A stretch of 32,973 bases of DNA, from assembly GCA_011526275.1 (NCBI GenBank), contig WTJP01000140.1:1-32973 (forward strand). The letters are read 5' to 3'. Below, piece after piece: positions 26,789-32,973 of the stretch; within the stretch, counting starts at the first letter, position 1; every line of letters begins with the position of its first letter. The notes under the pieces were generated by a model. That model searched no databases, was not told where the DNA came from, and saw nothing but the letters and a program-made list of their open reading frames with translations. The DNA comes from Candidatus Arcticimaribacter sp. (GTDB taxonomy: Bacteria; Bacteroidota; Bacteroidia; Flavobacteriales; Flavobacteriaceae). The position numbers and the translations under genes are program-made.

Positions 26789-27939
26789 AGATGATTACCG
26801 CTACACGATTGGAAAGCGTTAAAGAGTACTACTTCTCCAAGAAATTGCGCGAAGTGGCAGGCTTGGTACAACAAGGGAAACCCATCCTCAACATGGGAAT
26901 TGGTAGTCCCGATTTGCCTCCGCACCCCTCGGTAGTCGAGGCATTGCAAGCGGGGTTAAGCCACCCCAAAGCACATATGTACCAAAGTTATCAAGGGCTT
27001 CCTGAATTGCGTCAGGCCATGGCCGATTTTTACCAACGCAACTATGCCGTTGATTTGGATCCCAACCGAGAAGTACTGCCTTTAATGGGCTCGAAAGAAG
27101 GGATCATGCACATTTCCATGGCTTTTCTCAACAAAGGCGATGAGGTCTTGATTCCTAATCCGGGTTATCCAACCTACAGCTCGGTGACACAATTGGTCGA
27201 GGCGCGCCCTGTTTTTTATGACTTAAACGAGGCAGCGGGCTGGCAACCAGATTTTGAAGCCTTAGAGCGACTAGATACCACAAAAATAAAGCTGATGTGG
27301 GTCAATTATCCACATATGCCGACTGGGACAAAGGCGCAAGCTGCAACCTTTGAACGTCTAATTGACTGGGCTAAAAAGAATGAGGTATTGTTGGTCAACG
27401 ACAATCCCTATAGTTTTATCTTAAACGAGGAGCCCCAAAGCCTTTTGAGCTTTCCGGGAGCCAAAGCCGTTGCTATGGAACTCAACTCTTTGAGCAAATC
27501 CTTCAATATGGCTGGCTGGCGTGTAGGACAACTTTCAGGGAATGCAGAAAATATTCAAGCGGTTTTAAAGGTAAAAAGCAATATGGATTCGGGTATGTTC
27601 TACGGGATTCAGCAAGGGGCAATCGCTGCGCTCAATGCGCCGTCTTCTTGGTTTGCTGAATTGAATGCTACCTACCGCAAACGCCGCAGTTTGATTGAAA
27701 CTTTGGCGACTTCCATGAATACCACTTTTGATCCGAACAGTGTTGGACTCTTTGTTTGGGCCAAGCTCAACGACGATCGCCTCACTGCAGAGGCTTATAT
27801 AGACGAATTGCTGTACGAGAAAGACATCTTCATTACCCCAGGAACTATTTTTGGTTCCCAAGGAGAAGGCTATGTACGCTTTTCTTTGTGCGTGACTGAA
27901 GAACAAATACAAACTGCTATAAACCGAATGCAAGCATGA
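26785..27939 (+). CDS. Class I/II PLP aminotransferase (probable aromatic/aspartate type)
   Basis: 384 aa; NMGIGSPDLPPHPSVVEAL, NPGYPTYSSV, SLSKSFNMAGWRVG; ATGA overlap with pheA. Confidence 0.9.
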   Translation: MKMITATRLESVKEYYFSKKLREVAGLVQQGKPILNMGIGSPDLPPHPSVVEALQAGLSHPKAHMYQSYQGLPELRQAMADFYQRNYAVDLDPNREVLPLMGSKEGIMHISMAFLNKGDEVLIPNPGYPTYSSVTQLVEARPVFYDLNEAAGWQPDFEALERLDTTKIKLMWVNYPHMPTGTKAQAATFERLIDWAKKNEVLLVNDNPYSFILNEEPQSLLSFPGAKAVAMELNSLSKSFNMAGWRVGQLSGNAENIQAVLKVKSNMDSGMFYGIQQGAIAALNAPSSWFAELNATYRKRRSLIETLATSMNTTFDPNSVGLFVWAKLNDDRLTAEAYIDELLYEKDIFITPGTIFGSQGEGYVRFSLCVTEEQIQTAINRMQA

Positions 27940-28793
27940 AAATTTATGTAATTGGTATCGGTTTAATTGGTGGTTCCATGGCTTTGGATCTAAAAGATCT
28001 TGACCCTGCCCATGAAATTATTGGAGTTGATACCAATGCTGCTCACTTAGACGAGGCCCTTTCTTTAGGGATCATCGATCAAAAGGCTACCCTAGATACG
28101 TTGAATGAAGCCGATCGTGTGATTTTAAGTATTCCGGTAAAAGACAGTATGCGTTTACTTCCTGGACTACTCGATCAATTGCACCAAGATGCTTTGTTGT
28201 GGGATGTAGGTTCGACCAAAGAGCAATTGTGTAAGGTAGTGGAAAACCACCCAAAACGCGACCAATACCTCGCAGCGCATCCCATTGCTGGAACGGAATT
28301 CTCGGGCCCCAAGGCGGCGCACAAAGGCTTGTTCTCTGGAAAACCACAAATCTTGTGTGAAGCCAAGTCAACCCGTTCTGACTTGTTAATTTGGGCCAAA
28401 ACAGCTTTCCGTCAAATGGGCATGTACCTGCGCTTTATGGATCCGAAGGAGCACGATCGCCACATGGCTTGTGTTTCTCACCTATCGCACATCAGTTCTT
28501 TTATGTTAGGGAAAACGGTACTTGAACAAGAAGCCGATGAACAAAATATTTTTGACTTGGCGGGCAGTGGATTTGAATCGACGGTGCGTTTGGCCAAAAG
28601 TTCTCCCGAAATGTGGACCCCAATATTTGAACAAAACAAAGCCAATGTGATCGATATTTTGAGCGATTACATTGATAACTTACAGAATTTCAAACGCAAA
28701 TTGGAAGACGATCAGTTCGATGATTTGCATCAACAAATGAAAAATACGAATCAATTAACCACCATTCTTAACGGAATTAAACACAACAATTAG
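27936..28793 (+). CDS. tyrA: Prephenate dehydrogenase
   Basis: 285 aa; IYVIGIGLIGGSMALDL, DVGSTKEQLCKVVE, AAHPIAGTEFSGPKAA, HDRHMACVSHLSHISSF; ATGA overlap with the aminotransferase. Confidence 0.93.
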   Translation: MKIYVIGIGLIGGSMALDLKDLDPAHEIIGVDTNAAHLDEALSLGIIDQKATLDTLNEADRVILSIPVKDSMRLLPGLLDQLHQDALLWDVGSTKEQLCKVVENHPKRDQYLAAHPIAGTEFSGPKAAHKGLFSGKPQILCEAKSTRSDLLIWAKTAFRQMGMYLRFMDPKEHDRHMACVSHLSHISSFMLGKTVLEQEADEQNIFDLAGSGFESTVRLAKSSPEMWTPIFEQNKANVIDILSDYIDNLQNFKRKLEDDQFDDLHQQMKNTNQLTTILNGIKHNN

Positions 28794-28795
28794 AT

Positions 28796-29878
28796 ATGGA
28801 AAATTCACCCGCAATGCGCCAATGGTTAGATAACTTTGGACTTTCACACCCACTGGTTATTGGAGGACCTTGTAGCGCCGAAACTGAAGAGCAAGTCATG
28901 AAAATTGCTCATGAACTCAAAGATACCGATGTAACGGTTTACCGTGCCGGTATTTGGAAACCAAGAACGCGCCCTGGAAATTTTGAAGGGGTAGGTGCTA
29001 TTGGATTAAAATGGCTACAACGTGTTAAAGAAGAAACGGGTCTTTTGACGGCTACAGAGGTTGCCAACAAAGACCATGTTAAGTTGGCTTTAGAGCACGA
29101 TATCGATATTCTATGGATTGGTGCACGTTCTACTGTGAGCCCATTTATCGTTCAAGAAATTGCAGACGCATTGGAAGGAACCGATAAAATTGTATTGGTG
29201 AAAAACCCTGTCAATCCTGATGTTGCCCTTTGGTTGGGTGGTATTGAGCGTTTGTACACAGCCAATATCAAAAACCTTGGTCTCATCCATAGAGGATTCT
29301 CTTCTTATGGAAAATCAAAATACCGCAACAACCCAGAGTGGCAGATTGCTGTTGAGGTACAAAATCGTTTCCCCGATTTACCGCTCATTTGTGATCCATC
29401 GCACATTACAGGAAAACGCGACATGATTTTTGATACTTGTCAAATGGCGCTAGACCTCAACTTCGACGGTTTAATGGTGGAAAGTCACTGGGATCCAGAC
29501 AATGCTTGGAGTGATGCTGCACAGCAAGTTACCCCTACGGCTTTAGTGCAAATCATGAAAGACTTGAAAATTCGCGAGGCTACTACCGATGAGGAAAATT
29601 ATCAGACCGAGTTACAAAACTTACGTGCACAAATTGATATTGCCGATCAGGCTATACTTGACACCCTTGGAAAACGCATGAAAGTTGCCGAGGCTATTGG
29701 GGAAATTAAAAAAGCCAACAATGTAGCAGTATTGCAAAATAAACGTTGGAATGAAATCCTAGGAAAAATGGTTCTCGAAGGAGAAGAACGCAACCTTTCT
29801 GAAGAATTTATTCTACGCTTGTTTAAAGCCATTCACCAAGAATCGATCAATCATCAAGAGCAGATCGTGAAAGGATAA
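28796..29878 (+). CDS. Bifunctional DAHP synthase / chorismate mutase (AroQ type)
   Basis: 360 aa; VIGGPCSAETEEQVMKIAHEL, VYRAGIWKPRTRPGNFEGVG, CDPSHITGKRD; C-terminal LRAQIDIADQAILDTLGKRMKVAEAIGEIKK (AroQ). Confidence 0.95.
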   Translation: MENSPAMRQWLDNFGLSHPLVIGGPCSAETEEQVMKIAHELKDTDVTVYRAGIWKPRTRPGNFEGVGAIGLKWLQRVKEETGLLTATEVANKDHVKLALEHDIDILWIGARSTVSPFIVQEIADALEGTDKIVLVKNPVNPDVALWLGGIERLYTANIKNLGLIHRGFSSYGKSKYRNNPEWQIAVEVQNRFPDLPLICDPSHITGKRDMIFDTCQMALDLNFDGLMVESHWDPDNAWSDAAQQVTPTALVQIMKDLKIREATTDEENYQTELQNLRAQIDIADQAILDTLGKRMKVAEAIGEIKKANNVAVLQNKRWNEILGKMVLEGEERNLSEEFILRLFKAIHQESINHQEQIVKG

Positions 29879-29884
29879 ACGAAG

Positions 29885-29910
29885 AAAACCGCCAATTGGC
29901 GGTTTTTTTT
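29885..29910 (+). terminator. Intrinsic terminator of the Phe/Tyr operon
   Basis: AAAACCGCCAATTGGCGGTTTTTTTT immediately after the DAHP synthase-chorismate mutase stop codon. Confidence 0.93.
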
Positions 29911-29936
29911 TATCTTGATTCAAAACGCGAATAGTT

Positions 29937-30521
29937 ATGTCTTTTTCGAATCTTCAATTGATGCGTGAAACACGTCAATTACTCGCTCCACACTGGGGAG
30001 TGGGGGTATTAGTTGCCTTTGTTTATCTCCTCATTTTGGGTGGTCCCTCCAGTGCCTTAGATGAGGTTTGGGAAGTTGTACCGCTTTTATTTACTGGACC
30101 ACTAAGCTTGGGATTTGCCTTGTTCTCTTTAGCGATTGTTAGGGAAGAACAACCGCATTTTAATCAGTTGTTTCAGGGCTTTTCATCCTATTTAAAAACA
30201 TTCTTGGCCTATTTCATGATGCTGGTGTTGATTGTTGTTGGTCTTGTCTTTTTTATCGTTCCGGGAATTGTTATCTCGCTCGCCTTTTCCATGACCTTCT
30301 ACATCATGGCCGACCGACCTGAACTTTCATTTAGCGAATGTCTTTATGAGAGTTGGACACTCACCAAAGGCTATCGTTTGAAATATCTAGGCTTGTCTCT
30401 CCGTTTTATTCCTTGGTATTTTCTTGGGGTCTTGGCTTTAGGTGTTGGGGTCTTTCTTGTACTTCCGTGGCACGAAGCAACAAATGCTCGCTTTTATGAA
30501 GAGATTAAGCGACAAAAATGA
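29937..30521 (+). CDS. Membrane protein, DUF975-like
   Basis: 194 aa; several hydrophobic segments; GFALFSLAIVREEQPHFNQLFQGF, SECLYESWTLTKGYRLKYLGLSLRFIPW, terminal ATNARFYEEIK. Confidence 0.7.
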   Translation: MSFSNLQLMRETRQLLAPHWGVGVLVAFVYLLILGGPSSALDEVWEVVPLLFTGPLSLGFALFSLAIVREEQPHFNQLFQGFSSYLKTFLAYFMMLVLIVVGLVFFIVPGIVISLAFSMTFYIMADRPELSFSECLYESWTLTKGYRLKYLGLSLRFIPWYFLGVLALGVGVFLVLPWHEATNARFYEEIKRQK

Positions 30522-30536
30522 ATGACTTAATTAAAT

Positions 30537-30565
30537 AAAAAAACCGCCCTAAAGGCGGTTTTTTT
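30537..30565. terminator. Bidirectional intrinsic terminator between convergent genes
   Basis: AAAAAAACCGCC CTAAA GGCGGTTTTTTT. Confidence 0.92.
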
Positions 30566-30583
30566 ATTGGGTAAGGACGGCTA

Positions 30584-31774
30584 TTATGCCAATGCTTTAG
30601 CAATTCGTCCAATGGCTTCTTTAATATTATCTACCGAAGCGGCATAGGAAATACGAATACAGTCTCCGTTACCAAAAGCATCACCAGTAACGGTGGCGAC
30701 ATGTGCTTCTTCTAGGAGATAGAGTGCAAAGTCTGATGCATTTTCAATGTTTTTTCCGCGTAAGGTTTTTCCAAAATAAGCCGATACATCTGGGAAAACA
30801 TAAAAAGCCCCTTGAGGTTGATTGAGTTTAATCCCTGGGATTTCAGCGAGTAATGAGATGATTAATTCGCGACGGCTTTTAAACTCATCGACCATATATT
30901 GAATATTGCTCACAGGTGCTTCCAAAGCGGTGATGGTAGCGCGCTGTGCTATACAGTTGGCTCCTGAGGTGATTTGTCCCTGCATCTTGTTACACGCTTT
31001 AGCAATCCACGCTGGAGCACCAATGTATCCAATGCGCCAACCGGTCATGGCAAATGCTTTGGCCACTCCGTTTACCGTAATGGTTCGGTCGTATAATTCA
31101 GGGATAGCAGCGAGACTAAAGTGAGGTGTACCGTAGTTGATGTGCTCATAAATCTCGTCAGAAAGAATATAAATGTCGGGGTACTTTTCCAAGACTTTTG
31201 CCAATGCTCGGTACTCCTCTTCCGTATAAATTGTTCCACTCGGGTTGTTGGGCGAGTTGAACATGATGAGTTTTGTTTTGGGTGTTATGGCCGCTTCCAA
31301 TTGCGCTGGCGTGATTTTAAAATCATCCTCAATACTGGTTGGGATAATGGTTGATTTTGCCTCAGCTAAGGTGGCAATTGCAGAGTAGCTCACCCAATAC
31401 GGTGCGGGTAAAAGTACTTCATCGCCAGGGTTGAGTAACACCATACACACATTGGCGATTGATTGTTTTGCTCCTGTGGAAACGACAATTTGATTGGCCG
31501 CATAGTCCAAACCATTGTCTCGTTTGAATTTAGTGATGATGGCTTGTTTTAAGTCAGCATAACCGTCAACAGGGCTATAGGAATTGTAGTTGTCGTTTAC
31601 GGCTTGGATAGCCGCTTCTTTAATGTATTCTGGTGTGTTGAAATCAGGCTCACCTAGACTCAACCCAATTACATCAATGCCTTCGTTTTTTAACTCACGG
31701 GCTTTTGCCGCCATGGCCAAGGTCGCCGAAACAGGTAAACTGTTTATTCGTGCTGATAATGCCTCCATAATCAA
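30584..31774 (-). CDS. Class I PLP aminotransferase (aspartate aminotransferase type)
   Basis: 396 aa; GLSLGEPDFNTPEYIKEAA, APYWVSYSAIATLA, MFNSPNNPSGTIYTEEEY, NGVAKAFAMTGWRIGYIGAP. Confidence 0.92.
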   Translation of the reverse strand: MIMEALSARINSLPVSATLAMAAKARELKNEGIDVIGLSLGEPDFNTPEYIKEAAIQAVNDNYNSYSPVDGYADLKQAIITKFKRDNGLDYAANQIVVSTGAKQSIANVCMVLLNPGDEVLLPAPYWVSYSAIATLAEAKSTIIPTSIEDDFKITPAQLEAAITPKTKLIMFNSPNNPSGTIYTEEEYRALAKVLEKYPDIYILSDEIYEHINYGTPHFSLAAIPELYDRTITVNGVAKAFAMTGWRIGYIGAPAWIAKACNKMQGQITSGANCIAQRATITALEAPVSNIQYMVDEFKSRRELIISLLAEIPGIKLNQPQGAFYVFPDVSAYFGKTLRGKNIENASDFALYLLEEAHVATVTGDAFGNGDCIRISYAASVDNIKEAIGRIAKALA

Positions 31775-31781
31775 TAGTTTT

Positions 31782-32888
31782 TTATGCGGGTTGAACCCCC
31801 ATCTTTTTCAAATGTTTAAAGTGCGAAAATAAGGCACTTCGGGTAGTTTTGTGTTCGTTGTAGGGTAAATTAAACTCCAAGGCTGTTTTTTTCACAATTT
31901 TCGCAATATCTGTGTAATGTATATGTGAAATATGCGGGAAAATATGGTGTTCAATTTGGTGATTGAGTCCGCCTGTAAACCAGTTCACTAATCTATTCTT
32001 AGTGGAAAAATTAACGGTTGTAAAAAGTTGATGAATCGCCCAAGTGTTTTTCATGCTCCCCGTTTCAGTATCGGGCAAGGGCATTTCGGCATCTTCAATC
32101 ACATGCGCTAACTGGAAAGTTAGGCTTAAAATGAGACCAGCGGTGTAGTGCATGATAAAGAAACCGAGTAAAATTTGCCACCATGGGAGTTCCATTTTCC
32201 AAAGTGGAAGAATTATCCATATACCTGAATAGAGCAGTTTTGTGCCAATCAGAATACTCCATTGACGAAGCGGTTGTAGTTTTTTACGGTAGGTCAATTT
32301 CTTCTTTAAGTAGCGTGAGATTTGTCGAAAGTCAGAACTAATCACCCAATTGATGGTAAGCAACCCATAAACGAATACCGCATAATAATGCTGAAAACGG
32401 TGGAAGGGAGACCAGTCGCTGTGCTTTGAAAAACGGATGATGCGACCAGCGTCTAAATCTTCATCATGCCCTTGAATATTGGTGTAGGTATGATGCAAAA
32501 TATTGTGTTGTACTTTCCAGTTGTGCACATTACCGGCAAGAATATAGATACTCGCTCCCATGAGTTTATTCACCCAATCATATTTAGAGAAGGAACCGTG
32601 ATTTCCATCGTGCATTACGTTCATGCCTACCCCAGCCATGCCCACTCCCATGACTACAGCCAACAATAGTTTTATCCACGGGTTTAATCCCGTAAGCAAT
32701 ATTAAAAAGTAAGGAGTGAGAAGTAAGGAAAACATAATGACTGTTTTTAGATACAGTCGCCAGTTCCCTGTTTTTAATGCTTTGTTCTTTTGAAAGTGTT
32801 CATTGACCCTTTTGTTTAGTGTTTGAAAAAATTTTTGTGGATCTTTTCGCGAAAAACGAAGGGTTTTAAAAGAAGATGGTGATTTCAT
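31782..32888 (-). CDS. Fatty acid desaturase (acyl-CoA/front-end desaturase-like, no cytochrome b5 domain)
   Basis: 368 aa; His boxes HDGNHGSF, HNILHHTYTN and NHQIEHHIFPHI. Confidence 0.92.
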   Translation of the reverse strand: MKSPSSFKTLRFSRKDPQKFFQTLNKRVNEHFQKNKALKTGNWRLYLKTVIMFSLLLTPYFLILLTGLNPWIKLLLAVVMGVGMAGVGMNVMHDGNHGSFSKYDWVNKLMGASIYILAGNVHNWKVQHNILHHTYTNIQGHDEDLDAGRIIRFSKHSDWSPFHRFQHYYAVFVYGLLTINWVISSDFRQISRYLKKKLTYRKKLQPLRQWSILIGTKLLYSGIWIILPLWKMELPWWQILLGFFIMHYTAGLILSLTFQLAHVIEDAEMPLPDTETGSMKNTWAIHQLFTTVNFSTKNRLVNWFTGGLNHQIEHHIFPHISHIHYTDIAKIVKKTALEFNLPYNEHKTTRSALFSHFKHLKKMGVQPA

Positions 32889-32901
32889 GAAATAGAAAGA
32901 A

Positions 32902-32909
32902 TATCTTTG
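32902..32909 (+). promoter_or_regulatory. Bacteroidetes-type -7 element (TATCTTTG) pointing out of the window
   Basis: TAnnTTTG match 24 nt upstream of the candidate TTG start at 32933. Confidence 0.45.
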
Positions 32910-32932
32910 ATTTTAGATTAAAACTACAAATT

Positions 32933-32973
32933 TTGAAGCGCATTGCATACTATTTTCCGGAGCTTTCTAAACA
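32933..32973 (+). CDS. rsmG: Start of a probable 16S rRNA (guanine527-N7) methyltransferase (RsmG/GidB), partial, TTG start
   Basis: TTG AAG CGC ATT GCA TAC TAT TTT CCG GAG CTT TCT AAA = (M)KRIAYYFPELSK, resembling RsmG N-termini as remembered; only 13 codons visible. Confidence 0.42.
   Translation, partial: MKRIAYYFPELSK

Noticed and set aside
27565-27933. 122-aa minus ORF inside the aminotransferase of the Phe/Tyr operon
   Set aside because: Antisense shadow ORF; no promoter or domain evidence.
1-32973. Mobile elements, CRISPR arrays, rRNA/tRNA genes, prophage or defence islands
   Set aside because: No transposase, integrase, phage or nuclease-defence motifs, no spaced direct repeats, and no tRNA/rRNA-like sequence noticed on either strand; content is core metabolism.

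Overview
This ~33 kb window is chromosomal, housekeeping-type DNA from a Bacteroidetes (probably Flavobacteriia-like) genome. The assignment rests on TAnnTTTG promoter motifs, a gldA-like gene, split metH and the gene content. It is densely coding, and I found no rRNA, tRNA, CRISPR array or mobile element. The main blocks are: (i) an alkaline phosphatase (partial at the left edge), a DegT-type aminotransferase, an alpha/beta hydrolase and a secreted amidohydrolase; (ii) fabD, folA and thyA, a class V aminotransferase, and a bifunctional nuclease (DUF151 plus UVR); (iii) pyruvate dehydrogenase E1-beta, a membrane pyrophosphatase with an unusual charged C-terminal tail, and a deoxynucleoside kinase; (iv) a methionine/SAM operon (metK, metX-like, osmC-like, metZ-like, two-piece metH, metF) preceded by a convincing SAM-II-type riboswitch; (v) gldA-like ABC ATPase, an SDR, a sterol-desaturase-like protein fused to tandem CDGSH motifs, and an amidase lipoprotein; (vi) a Phe/Tyr operon (pheA, aminotransferase, tyrA, DAHP synthase-chorismate mutase); (vii) a DUF975-like protein, an aspartate-type aminotransferase, a fatty acid desaturase, and the first codons of a probable rsmG at the right edge. 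The most interesting signal is upstream of pheA and absent from the ORF track. It is a 22-codon leader ORF, MNNTFFYYNSFYFFYQEEKGTL*, with 9 Phe/Tyr in 11 consecutive codons. A Bacteroidetes-type promoter lies just upstream, and a strong intrinsic terminator lies just downstream, whose 5' arm can alternatively pair with the end of the leader ORF. This is the textbook layout of ribosome-mediated transcription attenuation sensing Phe and Tyr together. All calls come from reading the sequence and supplied translations; no database search or folding program was run.
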